Shown one piece after another: positions 8,296 through 19,848 of a stretch of 64,000 nt of DNA (positions within the stretch are counted from its first letter, which is position 1; each line of letters begins with the position of its first letter). Origin of the DNA: Myxococcaceae bacterium (GTDB taxonomy: Bacteria; Myxococcota; Myxococcia; Myxococcales; Myxococcaceae); the NCBI GenBank assembly GCA_016793095.1, contig JAEUJQ010000060.1:1-64000 (forward strand), in the 5' to 3' direction. Below the pieces are notes generated by a model, which did not search any database, was not told the DNA's origin, and worked only from the letters and a program-made list of their open reading frames with translations. The translations under genes were made by a program, and so were the position numbers.

Positions 8296-10113
8296 CTACC
8301 CACCGGCTGGCCTGACGCCCAGCGTCCGTAGCTCCGCGGCGATCGTCCCTGAAGGGACGGGGAGCACGATCGTCGTGCACGCACGAAGGGCCTCATCGAG
8401 CGTCGGCAGGACCCGGAGCAGGATGCTCCGCTGGGCCGCCCGCGTGGACTCGTGGACGTCCTCCGCGCCGTGCACCTCGAGCGACCAGCCGGCCTCGTCG
8501 CGCGTGAAGCGCCACGTCAGCTGCCCGTGCTGTGCGCCGTTCGGTCCCAGCTCAGGGCTGACGACCAGGACGCGCAGCGACGACTCCCGGGCGAACGCCC
8601 AGAACGAGGTGGGGTCGTTCGACTCGACCTCGAGCGCCGAGATGCGCGCCGGCCACTTCGCGGCGCGGAGCAGCGGCACCGTCTCAGCGCGCACCTGGCC
8701 CTTCAGCACGATCGTCTTCACTCGCGGCAGGTCGATGGCGTCCAGGGATGGGACCGCCGTCTGCACCGTGCGCTCCGGGATCCCCCACGACAGATGAAGG
8801 CCGAAGGTCTCGAGTCGCTCTCTGACTGACGCAGGCAGCGCAGTGTGCATCGGCGCCGGGACCACCAGGCGCCGGACCCGCAGAAGCGGCGACTCGACGA
8901 TCGGCGCGAGCTGGGCGGGGGCGCCGTTCAGCTCCAACGACGTCAGCGTCGCGAGCTGCGGCTCATCGCCAGCCGCCGTTGCGATCGGGCTCCACCCGCT
9001 GAGCGCCAGCTCGCGCAGCACGCCACCCTCGAAGCGCTGCGTGCCCTTCACGAGGCCCTTCCAGAACGGCTTGAGCCACTCGCGCTGGTGCTTGTTCTGA
9101 AGGGCCGCCATGCGCTTCTGCTGCTTCGCGTCGAGCGGCCTCTCGAGCGCGGCCAGCTGCAGCGCCATGAACTCGCCGCGCGGGTTGCCCTGCTCGAGCA
9201 GCCAGTCGGCGAAGGCGTGCCGGCGCGTGAGATCCTCCGGGGCCCCGGCGAGCCAGCGCAGGAAGTCGGCCTCGGAGCCAGGGCTCGTGTCGCGGCGCGC
9301 TGGCTTCGCGGGCGTCGGGGCGCGGGTGTGCTTCGACATCACCAGCTCGAGCCACGCGAGCGACGCCACCTCGCTGCCCAGACGCTTCGCGGCGTCGGCA
9401 TGGGAGGCGTCTCCATGGGCGGCGAGCACGAGCGCGAGCACCGGGAAGATCGCCGCAGACGCATTGAAGCCCACGATGGGCCGCTCGATGAAGCGGGCCG
9501 CCGCGTCCGCGATCGCCGGCGATCGTGGCCACCCGACGAGCGCGCTCAGCCGCTGCGTCACGTCCGTCGCCGGGCCGTCCGCGAGCAGGCTCAACAGCGC
9601 GGGCAGGTCGGCCTCACGATGAAGCGCCGCGCGTGAGAGCCACGCCTCCTGGAGCGCCGCCCGCGGGCTCGTCGGCAGGGCAGGCCCCGCGGGTCCGGCG
9701 TTGAACGTCGGCGCCCGCCTCGACTCGAGCAGCGCCGCGCCGCTGCCCGCCACCACGTCACGCCACGCCGGCACCACGTCGTTCGGAGCGTCCACCTTCT
9801 TCAGGCGCTTCGCGAAGCCTGCCCCGGCGCCGTGGACGACGAGCGCGCCAAGGGCCGCGCACCCCGTGCCGAGCTGCTCGCGGAAGCGCACCGGGAAGCG
9901 CTCGAAGAACGACGCCGCGGCCTCGCCGATCGCGGGCGTCGGCGGCCACAGGGCCAGCGCGAAGAACCGGCGCTCGAGCTGCGGCAGGCTGGTCTCCTCG
10001 AGGCAGGCCAGCAGGGCGGGCAGGTGCAGCGGGTCTTTCGCGTCGGCCAGCGCGAGCCACTGAGGCCCGGTCAGTGCCGCCTCCGTCTTCGCCTTCGTCC
10101 GCTTCGCAGCCAT
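8296..10113 (-). CDS. TIGR02996-domain protein
   Basis: A 605-aa cytosolic protein of unknown function. Around residues 285-330 it contains [19 protein letters not shown] followed by [20 protein letters not shown], the hallmark of the TIGR02996 repeat-companion domain common in Myxococcota and Planctomycetota. The N-terminal part is helical and repetitive (two similar blocks with WPPTPAI and WPRSPAI). The C-terminal part has leucine-rich segments such as [11 protein letters not shown]. No enzyme motif or signal peptide is seen. It lies opposite clpX and divergent from the prolyl oligopeptidase gene, 84 bases away. Confidence 0.8.
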   Translation of the reverse strand: MAAKRTKAKTEAALTGPQWLALADAKDPLHLPALLACLEETSLPQLERRFFALALWPPTPAIGEAAASFFERFPVRFREQLGTGCAALGALVVHGAGAGFAKRLKKVDAPNDVVPAWRDVVAGSGAALLESRRAPTFNAGPAGPALPTSPRAALQEAWLSRAALHREADLPALLSLLADGPATDVTQRLSALVGWPRSPAIADAAARFIERPIVGFNASAAIFPVLALVLAAHGDASHADAAKRLGSEVASLAWLELVMSKHTRAPTPAKPARRDTSPGSEADFLRWLAGAPEDLTRRHAFADWLLEQGNPRGEFMALQLAALERPLDAKQQKRMAALQNKHQREWLKPFWKGLVKGTQRFEGGVLRELALSGWSPIATAAGDEPQLATLTSLELNGAPAQLAPIVESPLLRVRRLVVPAPMHTALPASVRERLETFGLHLSWGIPERTVQTAVPSLDAIDLPRVKTIVLKGQVRAETVPLLRAAKWPARISALEVESNDPTSFWAFARESSLRVLVVSPELGPNGAQHGQLTWRFTRDEAGWSLEVHGAEDVHESTRAAQRSILLRVLPTLDEALRACTTIVLPVPSGTIAAELRTLGVRPAGG

Positions 10114-10197
10114 CAGGCCAGCGAGCCTGCCAAATGGGCGGTCGGCCTGTCGTGTTTCCTCGACCAGCCCGGGGCCCGGGCGTTACACCGCCCGTCC

Positions 10198-12396
10198 ATG
10201 CGACGACTCCTCGTTGTCTCGCTGTTCTCCCTGAGCTGTGCCTCGACCCAGGACGCCGTGAAGCCCGAGCCGAAGGTGGCCGGCGCGATCGTCGACGCAG
10301 GCACGCCCCCGCCTCCGGAGCCGAAGAAGCCCATGGTCCCCCCGACCCGCACCCAGCTCGTGAAGGACTCCGTCCACGGCATCGCGTTCAACGATCCCTT
10401 CCGCTGGCTCGAGGACGAGAAGGCGCCCGAGGTGCAGGCGTGGATGAAGGCCCAGGACGACTTCGCGCGGAAGAACCTGCGCGACCTGGCTGGCCGCGAC
10501 TGGCTCACGAAGCGCTACACCGAGCTGTACTACCTCGACGCGATCTCCATCCCCATCAAGCGCGGCGGCCGGTACTTCTACACGCGCCAGCGCAAGGACA
10601 AGGAGAAGGCCGTCGTCTACTGGAAGGACGCGAAGGGCGACGAGAAGGTGTTGCTCGACCCGAACACCTGGTCCACCGACAACACCGTGTCGCTCGGCGT
10701 CTGGGTGCCCTCGTGGGACGGCAAGAAGGTCGTCTTCGCCGAGAAGCCGAACGCCGCTGACGAGTCGACGCTGTACGTGCTCGACGTGGACTCGGGCGAG
10801 CGCTCGAAGATCGACGTGATCCCCGGCGGCAAGTACGCGAGCCCCTCGTGGACGCCGGACTCAAAGGCCTTCATCTACGAGTGGCTGCCCACCGACGCGA
10901 AGATCCCCGTCTCCGAACGCCCCGGCTACTGCGAGGTGAAGAAGCACGTGCTCGGTGACGACCCCGCGAAGGACGAGCAGCTTCACCCGCGTACCGGCGA
11001 CCCGAAGACGTTCATCGGCGGGTCGATCTCTCGAGACGGCAAGTGGCTGTTCATCTCGATCATGCGCGGCTGGAACGAGAACGACGTCTTCTTCAAGCGC
11101 GCCGGCGCCGACAAGGAGTGGCGCCTGCTCATCAAAGGCAAGGACGCCAAGTACGGCGTCGACGTGTGGAAGGACGTCTTCTACGTCTTCACCGACGAGG
11201 GCGCGCCCAACAAGCGCCTGTTCTCGGTGGACCCGAAGAAGCCCGAGCGCGCCAACTGGAAGGAGCTCGTGCCCGAGAACAAGGACGTCGCGCGCGACGG
11301 CTTCGCGATCGTCGGCGGCCACTTCGCGATCTCGGGGCTGGAGAAGGCGGTCAGCGTCGTCGAGGTGTTCGACTTCAAGGGGAAGAAGGTGCGCGCGGTG
11401 CAGCAGCCCGGCCTCGGCACCGCGTCGAACCTCGTCGGCCTCGAGGACGACGACGAGGCGTACTACGCGTTCTCGAGCTTCACGATGCCCCGGCAGATCT
11501 TCAAGACGAGCGTGAAGAGCGGCAAGAGCGAGCTGTGGGCCAGCGTCGACGTGCCGGTCGATCCGACGCCCTACGAGGTGCGGCAGGTCGTCTACCCGTC
11601 GAGAGATGGCACCCGGGTGTCGATGTTCATCGTCGCCCGCAAGGACGTGGTGCTCGACGGCAACAACCCGGTGCTGCTCTACGGCTACGGCGGCTTCGAC
11701 ATCAGCCTCACCAGCGCGTTCACCTCGTTCATCTACCCCTGGCTCGAGTCGGGGGGCGTGTACGCGGTGCCCAACCTGCGCGGCGGCGGGGAGTACGGCA
11801 AGGCGTGGCACGACGCGGGGAAGGGCGCCAACAAGCAGAACGTGTTCGACGACTTCCACGCGGCCGCCGAGTACCTGGTCAAAGAGAAGTGGACCTCTCC
11901 GAAGCGGCTCGCGATTCGGGGCGGCTCCAACGGTGGCCTGCTGGTGGGCGCGGCGATGACGCAGCGGCCCGAGCTGTACGGCGCCGTGATCTGCGCGGTG
12001 CCGCTGCTCGACATGGTGCGCTACCACCTCTACGGCTCGGGCAAGACGTGGATCCCCGAGTACGGCGACCCTGAGAAGGCCGACGAGGTGAAGGTGCTCT
12101 ACGCCTACTCGCCGTACCACCACGTGCAGGAGAACGGCGCCTACCCGGCGATGCTGATGATGTCGGCCGATCACGACGATCGCGTCGATCCGTTCCACGC
12201 CCGCAAGTTCACCGCCATGGTGCAGCACGCCACCAGGGGGAAGGGCACGGCGTGGCTGCGCATCGAGATGCACGCGGGCCACGGCGGCGCCGATCAGGTC
12301 GCCAAGTCGATCGAGTCTTCGGTCGATCAGGTGGCCTTCCTGCTCTCGACGCTCGGTGTCACCCCGCCAGCCCCCGCGGCCATGAAGTCGAACTGA
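10198..12396 (+). CDS. Prolyl oligopeptidase family serine peptidase (S9A)
   Basis: Cleaves small peptides after proline. The 732-aa protein has an N-terminal secretion signal ([14 protein letters not shown]), probably a lipoprotein although the lipobox is not canonical. A Pro-rich spacer follows, then the S9A N-terminal segment ([18 protein letters not shown]), a propeller region, and the hydrolase domain from about 460. The catalytic residues are Ser577 in GGSNGGLL, Asp in [10 protein letters not shown], and His in HAGHGGA. The start is the ATG at 10198; a much longer upstream frame is antisense to the neighbouring gene and is not real. The likely location is the periplasm or outer membrane, where it may process peptides. 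Confidence 0.93.
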   Translation: MRRLLVVSLFSLSCASTQDAVKPEPKVAGAIVDAGTPPPPEPKKPMVPPTRTQLVKDSVHGIAFNDPFRWLEDEKAPEVQAWMKAQDDFARKNLRDLAGRDWLTKRYTELYYLDAISIPIKRGGRYFYTRQRKDKEKAVVYWKDAKGDEKVLLDPNTWSTDNTVSLGVWVPSWDGKKVVFAEKPNAADESTLYVLDVDSGERSKIDVIPGGKYASPSWTPDSKAFIYEWLPTDAKIPVSERPGYCEVKKHVLGDDPAKDEQLHPRTGDPKTFIGGSISRDGKWLFISIMRGWNENDVFFKRAGADKEWRLLIKGKDAKYGVDVWKDVFYVFTDEGAPNKRLFSVDPKKPERANWKELVPENKDVARDGFAIVGGHFAISGLEKAVSVVEVFDFKGKKVRAVQQPGLGTASNLVGLEDDDEAYYAFSSFTMPRQIFKTSVKSGKSELWASVDVPVDPTPYEVRQVVYPSRDGTRVSMFIVARKDVVLDGNNPVLLYGYGGFDISLTSAFTSFIYPWLESGGVYAVPNLRGGGEYGKAWHDAGKGANKQNVFDDFHAAAEYLVKEKWTSPKRLAIRGGSNGGLLVGAAMTQRPELYGAVICAVPLLDMVRYHLYGSGKTWIPEYGDPEKADEVKVLYAYSPYHHVQENGAYPAMLMMSADHDDRVDPFHARKFTAMVQHATRGKGTAWLRIEMHAGHGGADQVAKSIESSVDQVAFLLSTLGVTPPAPAAMKSN

Positions 12397-12433
12397 GCCC
12401 GGTCCCGCGCTAGAAACCCCGCAGGTCGCCTTT

Positions 12434-12446
12434 CTCTCCTGGAGAG
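12434..12446 (+). promoter_or_regulatory. Hairpin covering the lon ribosome-binding site
   Basis: CTCTC-CTG-GAGAG is a 5-bp stem whose 3' arm is the Shine-Dalgarno sequence GGAGAG, five bases before the lon GTG. Such a short stem could melt on heating and expose the site, but this is inference. Confidence 0.3.
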
Positions 12447-12451
12447 CCTCA

Positions 12452-14820
<2,369 letters not shown>

Positions 14821-14821
<1 letters not shown>

Positions 14822-15162
14822 TGGATCTGCTGGCCCGATACGGGCGGTTCGTCATTCCCGCGCTGCTGGTGCTCACCATCGGAGCGTGGGTGCTGACGCC
14901 GTCGTCCCGCGCGAAGCGCATTCACGGGCCGTGTCTCGTGCATGGCGACTGTCACGCGACGGAGCGGTGCCTCGTGATCCCCTCGAAGGACGGCTTCGCG
15001 ACCCAGGGCGAGTGCGTGGATCCCTGCGAGGCTGATCTGCAGTGCCCGCCGCAGCACCGCTGCCAGCCGCTCGCCGAGGTCGGGAAGTACTGGACTCCGC
15101 CAGTCTCGGGGAAAGGCGCAGGAGCGCCGGTCGCCGCCTGCCGCCCGGGCGCGGGTCCCTGA
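14821..15162 (+). CDS. Membrane-anchored Cys-rich small protein
   Basis: A 113-aa protein with an N-terminal membrane anchor (residues 9-26, FVIPALLVLTIGAWVLTP). An exported Cys-rich module follows, with the pattern CLVHGDCHATERC, then GECVDPCEADLQCPPQHRC. Its spaced cysteines should form disulfides outside the cytoplasm, as in the small Cys-rich repeats common in myxobacterial lipoproteins. The ATG overlaps the lon stop (TGATG), so translation is coupled to lon. The function is unknown, and no homologue with a known role is evident to me. Confidence 0.75.
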
Positions 15163-15199
15163 GCGGGTGAGGGGGAAGTGTGCGACGCTGGGCGCCCTC

Positions 15200-16225
15200 A
15201 TGCGTCCGCTCCTCGTCGCCGCGCTGTTCGTCGGGTGTGCCACCACGTCTCCCGCGCCGCGGTCAGAGGTCCACGCTGCGTCTCCCGTGCTCGACCCACC
15301 GGTCGCGCGGGTCGGCGAGCGCACCATCTTCCAGTCCGAGGCCGATCGGCGCGCCGGCGACGAGTTCTTCAAGCTGCAGGATCAGGTGTACGAGCTGCGC
15401 GTCGACACCGCTGAGCGCATCGCCATCGAGTTCCTCGTCGAGCGGGCCGCGAAGCAGGACGGCGTCTCGCCCGACGACTGGGTGGAGCAACGGCTCGAGC
15501 AGGGCCTCAAGGCTCCGTCCGAGGCCGACCTGCAGGAGTTCTTCGCGCGGGTGAAGCGCAGCCTGCCCGAAGACGCCACCTTCGCCGACGTGCGCCCGCA
15601 GTTGCAGCGCGCGATGCTGCGCGAGCAGAAGGTGAAGCGGGCCCGAGGGATCTTCGATCAGCTCAAGCGCGAGGCCGGCTACCAGGTGTTGCTGCCCATG
15701 CCGGATCGCCCCCGCAAGCAGGTCGACGCGACCGGTCCCGGCCGGGGCCCATCGGACGCGCGGGTGATCATCGTCGAGTTCGCCGACTTCCAGTGCCCGT
15801 ACTGCTCGAAGGCCTCGGAGATCATGAAGAAGGTCGCCGCCGAGTTCCCGGGTGACGTCCGCGTGGTGTTCCGCCACTTCCCGTTGTCGAACCACCCGCT
15901 CGCGCCGAAGGCCGCCGAGGCGAGCGCGTGCGCGAACGAGCAGGGCCGCTTCTGGGAGTACCACGATCACCTCTTCGCCAACCCCCGCGACCTCGACGAG
16001 ACGGCGTTGAAGGCCCACGCCGTGACGCTCGGGCTCGAGGTGAAGCCCTTCGTCGATTGTCTCGAGTCGGGCCGGATGAAGGCGCTGGTGGAGAAGGACC
16101 GGAAGGCCGGCGAGGCGCTCGGGATCAGCGGCACGCCGGCGTTCTTCATCAACGGGTTGCCGCTCTCGGGGGCGCAGCCGGAAGAGGCGTTCCGCCGCGC
16201 GATCGAGCGAGAGCTGGGCCGCTGA
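15200..16225 (+). CDS. Lipoprotein with SurA-like N-terminal region and DsbA-type thioredoxin domain
   Basis: A periplasmic lipoprotein of 341 aa. The signal is MRPLLVAALFVGC with a good lipobox (FVGC). Residues 35-170 resemble the helical N-terminal part of SurA/PpiC chaperones (VARVGERTIFQSEAD, then EFLVERAAKQDGVSPDDWVE). Residues 185-340 form a DsbA/DsbG-like domain with the redox motif CPYC (Cys199, Cys202) in VEFADFQCPYCSK and the cis-Pro loop GISGTPAFFING. It probably makes or isomerises disulfides in exported proteins. The start at 15200 places the lipobox correctly. It lies 37 bases after the Cys-rich protein, which could be a client. Confidence 0.88.
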   Translation: MRPLLVAALFVGCATTSPAPRSEVHAASPVLDPPVARVGERTIFQSEADRRAGDEFFKLQDQVYELRVDTAERIAIEFLVERAAKQDGVSPDDWVEQRLEQGLKAPSEADLQEFFARVKRSLPEDATFADVRPQLQRAMLREQKVKRARGIFDQLKREAGYQVLLPMPDRPRKQVDATGPGRGPSDARVIIVEFADFQCPYCSKASEIMKKVAAEFPGDVRVVFRHFPLSNHPLAPKAAEASACANEQGRFWEYHDHLFANPRDLDETALKAHAVTLGLEVKPFVDCLESGRMKALVEKDRKAGEALGISGTPAFFINGLPLSGAQPEEAFRRAIERELGR

Positions 16226-16246
16226 GCGACGAGCGCCCAGCGTGAC

Positions 16247-17104
16247 TCAGGTGGGCTCCACGCTCGTTGGCTGCCGGAGGGTGGCGGGGTCGGGCTCCTG
16301 CCGGATCGACGGGAAGAGCCAGGGCCAGGTGCTGCGCGGGAGAAACGGGGCGAGCAGCTGCCCCGGGTAGGAGGTGGGCCACGCCTCGGGGATCCCCATG
16401 GCATACGCTTCGTTGCCCGCTGCGCCCCGGTGGTGTGTGCGGAAGAGGAAGTCGCACCACGGCGAGAGGTTGGCGAAGTTCGCCACCTGCCCGGGGTGCT
16501 TCGCGTGGTGCCAGCGGTGCCACTGCGGCGAGCCGAACAGGTAGCCGAGCGGGCCGAGCGGCAGGCGCACGTTCGAGTGGATGAAGATCGCCCACAGCCC
16601 ACGGAACACCACGAAGGACGAGATGGTGGCGAAGTCGAAGCCGAGCAGAATGCCGGGCAGGTTGATCGCCAGCTGGGTCAACACGCCGTCCACCGGGTGT
16701 TCGCGATGGGCGGCGACCCAGTCCACGTGCTCCGAGGTGTGGTGGACCGCGTGAAAGCGCCAGAGCAGCTCGAAGCGGTGGGAGGCGCGGTGGAACCAGT
16801 AGACCGCGAGATCGCCGAGGAGCAGCGCCTCGAGCACCTGGAGCACGAACGGCTGGCGGGCCACCGTCGCCTGGAAGCCGGCCAGCGCGCCCCAGGCGTC
16901 CACCTGGTGCCGCAGGCCCATCAGGACGGTGAGGGCGAGGCCGTTCCACACGAGGTACTGGCCAGTGAGGAAGAGGAAGTCGGTGCCCACGCGCGCGCGC
17001 AGCCACCGCTGGCCCTCACGCGCAGGCCAGGCCCACTCGAGCGGCCAGTAGACCGACGCGAGCACGACCGCTGAGGTGAGCCACGAGAGGACCGCGTTCG
17101 TCAT
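16247..17104 (-). CDS. Sterol desaturase / fatty acid hydroxylase family membrane protein
   Basis: A di-iron membrane oxygenase family member of 285 aa. The histidine clusters that bind the iron pair are present: HRASH (around 115), HAVHH (around 128), WHRWHH and RTHHRG in the C-terminal half. Hydrophobic helices occupy roughly 8-25, 40-62, 85-105 and 150-180. Family members hydroxylate or desaturate sterols, carotenoids or fatty acyl chains; the substrate cannot be told from sequence. It is followed four bases later by a small exported protein on the same strand. Confidence 0.88.
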   Translation of the reverse strand: MTNAVLSWLTSAVVLASVYWPLEWAWPAREGQRWLRARVGTDFLFLTGQYLVWNGLALTVLMGLRHQVDAWGALAGFQATVARQPFVLQVLEALLLGDLAVYWFHRASHRFELLWRFHAVHHTSEHVDWVAAHREHPVDGVLTQLAINLPGILLGFDFATISSFVVFRGLWAIFIHSNVRLPLGPLGYLFGSPQWHRWHHAKHPGQVANFANLSPWCDFLFRTHHRGAAGNEAYAMGIPEAWPTSYPGQLLAPFLPRSTWPWLFPSIRQEPDPATLRQPTSVEPT

Positions 17105-17107
17105 ATG

Positions 17108-17362
17108 TCACTTCTTCTGCGCGGGCGGGGCGGCCTGCTGCGTGGGCGCCTGCGGTGGCGCGGGCTCGACGGCCTTCGCGTCTTCCCGGAAGTGCATGGG
17201 CGCGGCCTTGGTCGCAGGCAGGTAGTCGAGCTTCGTCGGCGCGCCGGCGTCGGGGGCTCCGCGCTTCTTTCTGGAGGGCGACGCGTTGGTCTGCGCCAGG
17301 GCCGCGGCGCACACGAAGCACGCCGCCACCACCACCGTCACGATGCGCAGGGATCGTCTCAT
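17108..17362 (-). CDS. Small exported Pro/Ala-rich protein
   Basis: An 84-aa protein with a clear signal peptide (MRRSLRIVTVVVAACFVC, cleavage near AALAQ). The mature part is short, basic then Pro/Ala/Gln-rich (PPQAPTQQAAPPAQKK), and looks unstructured. It lies immediately upstream of the hydroxylase gene on the same strand, with three bases between them. The function is unknown. Confidence 0.65.
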   Translation of the reverse strand: MRRSLRIVTVVVAACFVCAAALAQTNASPSRKKRGAPDAGAPTKLDYLPATKAAPMHFREDAKAVEPAPPQAPTQQAAPPAQKK

Positions 17363-17411
17363 GGGCGTATTGAAACCACGGGAAGGCCTGCCGGTTCCAC
17401 CCTCCGTCGGG

Positions 17412-17645
17412 TCACGGGCCTGCCGGTGTGGGAGGAGCGGGGGCTCCGGCGTCGGCTCGTTGGAGCCGCGGGTGTGCGGGCTCGTCGCCGGCGAGCGCGT
17501 CGGCTGACACGCGGAAGCCCGGGCCGAACTTGGAGCCGAAGAGCGTCACCACCCCCGTCGCGGTGCACGCGAGGATCGCCACGACGACCAGCGCCCAGAC
17601 GATCGTCGCGGCCTTGAGCGCCGTGGGCTTCCGCGGTTCGGACAT
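17412..17645 (-). CDS. Small single-pass membrane protein
   Basis: A 77-aa protein with one membrane segment (residues 12-33, AATIVWALVVVAILACTATG) and a Gly/Ala/Pro-rich tail carrying PAHPRLQRADAGAP. No family is recognised. It lies between the small exported protein and the MDR dehydrogenase, all on the same strand, with 49- and 45-base gaps. Confidence 0.55.
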   Translation of the reverse strand: MSEPRKPTALKAATIVWALVVVAILACTATGVVTLFGSKFGPGFRVSADALAGDEPAHPRLQRADAGAPAPPTPAGP

Positions 17646-17690
17646 GGGCAGGTGATGCCACGAATCTGTGGCCCGTGCATCGGACCGCCC

Positions 17691-18716
17691 TCAGGCCTCG
17701 ACGTCGAACACGACCTTGCCGATGTTCTTCCGGGCCTGGACGTAGGCATGCGCGTCGGCCGCCTTCGACAGCGGGAAGACGCGATCGACGTGGGGCTTCA
17801 CGTGTCCCCGCTCGTACATGGCGAGCAGGGCGTCGAGGTGCGAGCCCATGAGCGCCCCCTCGTGCCACAGGTGGCCCAGGTTGATGCCGATGATGCCCTT
17901 GTTCGCGCCCATCAGCTCGAAGGGGCTCCACTTGCGCATCGAGAGGAACTCCTTCGCCATGTGCAGGTAGTTGCGCTTCTCACCGTCCACCATGTTCGCC
18001 CAGCCGAACGCGAAGACGGTGCCGCCCGAGCGCAGCGCCGAGAGGCTTCGCTCCCAGTTCTTCCCGCCGAGCGCGTCGAGGATGCGATCGGCGCCGCGCC
18101 CGCCGGTGACGCGCATCGTCTCGGCCACGAAGTCCTGCGAGTGGTAGTCGATGGGGTGGTGCACGCCCTGGCTGCGCAGGAAGTCGTGCTTCGAGGCCGA
18201 GGAGGTGCCGAGGATGGTGACGTTCTCGACCGCGCGGCAGAGCTGAATCGCCGACAGGCCGACACCACCAGCGGCCATGTGCACGAGCACCGTCATCCCG
18301 GGCTTGAGCGGCGCCGTCCAGTACAGCATCTGGTAGGCGGTGAGGTAGTTGACCGGCAGCGCGGCGGCCTCGTCGAAGCTCATCGCGTCGGGGATCCTCC
18401 GCGTCTGCGACTCGGGCACGCAGCGCAGCGTCACCTGCCCGCCGAAGCGGCACATCGCAGTGACCCGATCGCCTTCCTTCAAGGTCTTGACGCCCGGCCC
18501 CAGCCGATCGACGACGCCCCCCACCTCGTAGCCCACCACCATCGGGAACTTCGGCGCGTCGGGGTACAGGCCCACGCGGGCCGCGATGTCGGAGAAGTTC
18601 AAGCCTGCGCGCTTGACGGCGACGCGCACCTCGCCCTCGGCGGGGCTCGGGTCTGGTTGCTCCTCGACCGCCAGAACGTCGGGCCCCCCTGCCTTCCGGT
18701 TCACCAGTGCGCGCAT
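17691..18716 (-). CDS. Zinc-type alcohol dehydrogenase-like (quinone oxidoreductase / VAT-1 type) protein
   Basis: A medium-chain dehydrogenase/reductase of 341 aa. It has the GroES-like N-terminal domain (NFSDIAARVGLYPDAPKFP, VVGYEVGGVVDRLG) and the Rossmann NAD(P)H domain (AAGGVGLSAIQL). The structural and catalytic zinc cysteines of classical alcohol dehydrogenases are absent, which fits the zinc-free quinone oxidoreductase branch. The likely reaction is NADPH-dependent reduction of a quinone or enone; the substrate is unknown. The start is the ATG at 18716 (MRALVNRKAGG); the upstream in-frame ATG is 18 bases away, in the space shared with algH. Confidence 0.88.
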   Translation of the reverse strand: MRALVNRKAGGPDVLAVEEQPDPSPAEGEVRVAVKRAGLNFSDIAARVGLYPDAPKFPMVVGYEVGGVVDRLGPGVKTLKEGDRVTAMCRFGGQVTLRCVPESQTRRIPDAMSFDEAAALPVNYLTAYQMLYWTAPLKPGMTVLVHMAAGGVGLSAIQLCRAVENVTILGTSSASKHDFLRSQGVHHPIDYHSQDFVAETMRVTGGRGADRILDALGGKNWERSLSALRSGGTVFAFGWANMVDGEKRNYLHMAKEFLSMRKWSPFELMGANKGIIGINLGHLWHEGALMGSHLDALLAMYERGHVKPHVDRVFPLSKAADAHAYVQARKNIGKVVFDVEA

Positions 18717-18722
18717 GAGGCC

Positions 18723-18730
18723 CGTATACT
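18723..18730. promoter_or_regulatory. Symmetric GTATAC core, putative shared divergent promoter
   Basis: Only 20 bases separate the divergent starts of the MDR gene and algH. They contain TATACT on the plus strand (18725-18730) and TATACG on the minus strand (18728-18723). Each hexamer is followed by exactly six bases and then a start codon. If these are -10 elements, both transcripts would begin at or next to the start codon and be leaderless. Confidence 0.4.
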
Positions 18731-18736
18731 GCAAGC

Positions 18737-19282
18737 GTGAAGGCGCTCGCTCCCGGGTTTCTCATCGCCATGCCGCAGATGCTCGACCCGAACTTCTCGA
18801 AGACGGTCGTGCTCATGCTCGAGCACAACGACGAGGGCTCGATGGGCCTCATCATCAACCGCACCGCCGAGCTGACGTTCGCCGACCTCGGGCGCTCTCA
18901 GAAGCTCGAGATCGCGCCCGTGCGGGAGGACGACGCGATCCTCGTCGGCGGCCCGGTGGAGCCCTATCGCGGCTTCGTGCTGCACGATCGCGAGTCCATC
19001 GGTGAGCGCGCGCCGCTGCTGCCTGGCCTGTTCCTGTCCGTCACCACCGACGCGCTCGAGCCGCTGCTCCGTGACGGCGCGACACGGCTGCGCTTCTGCC
19101 TCGGCTACGCAGGGTGGGGCCCCGGCCAGCTCGAGAAGGAGATCGCCCAGGGAAGCTGGCTGTTCACCGAGGCTCAGAGCGAGCGGGTGCTCTCGGCCGA
19201 TCCATCGACCCTGTGGAACGACGTCATCAAGAGCATGGGGGTCGACCCCGCGATGCTCGTCACCACCGGAGGGATCAACTGA
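18737..19282 (+). CDS. algH: YqgE/AlgH family protein
   Basis: A 181-aa member of the YqgE/AlgH (DUF179) family, recognised by FLIAMPQMLDPNFSKTVVLM, GSMGLIINR, GGPV and GYAGWGPGQLEKEI. The biochemical role is unsettled; in some bacteria it is linked to alginate or transcriptional control. It starts with GTG and has no visible ribosome site, which fits a leaderless message. Its stop overlaps the bolA ATG, putting it in one operon with bolA and the monothiol glutaredoxin and hinting at a link to iron-sulfur or redox control. Confidence 0.92.
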   Translation: MKALAPGFLIAMPQMLDPNFSKTVVLMLEHNDEGSMGLIINRTAELTFADLGRSQKLEIAPVREDDAILVGGPVEPYRGFVLHDRESIGERAPLLPGLFLSVTTDALEPLLRDGATRLRFCLGYAGWGPGQLEKEIAQGSWLFTEAQSERVLSADPSTLWNDVIKSMGVDPAMLVTTGGIN

Positions 19283-19536
19283 TGCTCGACCCCGTCATGC
19301 TCAAGGCCCGCCTCGAGGAGGCGCTGCCCGGCGCCACCATCGAGATCCGTGACACGACCGGCACCGGCGATCACTTCGAGGCGCGGGTGGTGAGCCCGTC
19401 GTTCGCCGGCCTGTCGATGGTGCAGCAGCACCAGGCCGTCTACGCGCCCCTGAAGGACCTGTTGGCGACCGGCGAGCTGCACGCGCTGGCGCTCAAGACG
19501 TACACCCCCGAGCAATGGAGCAAGGTGAAGCGATGA
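19282..19536 (+). CDS. bolA: BolA family protein
   Basis: An 84-aa BolA-fold protein: MLDPVMLKARLEEALPGATI, GDHFEARVVSPSFAGLS, and MVQQHQAVYAPLKDLL with the conserved His, ending in LALKTYTPEQW. BolA proteins form [2Fe-2S] complexes with CGFS glutaredoxins, and the next gene, overlapping by four bases (ATGA), encodes such a partner. The ATG shares one base with the algH stop. A role in iron-sulfur cluster transfer or iron sensing in the cytosol is therefore likely. Confidence 0.93.
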   Translation: MLDPVMLKARLEEALPGATIEIRDTTGTGDHFEARVVSPSFAGLSMVQQHQAVYAPLKDLLATGELHALALKTYTPEQWSKVKR

Positions 19537-19844
19537 TCAGCGACGCACTCAAGGCCCGGTTCGACAAGGAGATCGCGGACCACCCCATCGTCATCTACAT
19601 GAAGGGCAACGCGCTGTTCCCGCAGTGCGGGTTCTCGGCGCGGGCGGTCGAGCTGCTCAAGCCGTACGGCCCGCTCTTCACCGTCGACGTGATGAAGGAG
19701 CCCGAGGTGCGCGACGGGATCAAGGTGTACTCGAGCTGGCCGACGCTCCCGCAGGTGTACATCAAGGGGAAGTTCATCGGCGGCAGCGACATCGTCGCCG
19801 AGCTGGCCGAGCGCGGTGAGCTCGAGGCGCTGGTGAAGGGCTGA
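19533..19844 (+). CDS. grxD: Monothiol glutaredoxin, Grx4/GrxD family
   Basis: A 103-aa monothiol glutaredoxin with the diagnostic active site CGFS (in FPQCGFSARAVELL), the glutathione-binding WPTLPQVYIKG and GGSDI motifs, and the typical length. It differs from the usual KGTP lead (KGNALFPQCGFS here). Such proteins carry a bridging [2Fe-2S] cluster and pair with BolA, whose gene overlaps its start. The ATG at 19533 is chosen over an upstream in-frame ATG inside bolA. Confidence 0.95.
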   Translation: MISDALKARFDKEIADHPIVIYMKGNALFPQCGFSARAVELLKPYGPLFTVDVMKEPEVRDGIKVYSSWPTLPQVYIKGKFIGGSDIVAELAERGELEALVKG

Positions 19845-19848
19845 TCGG

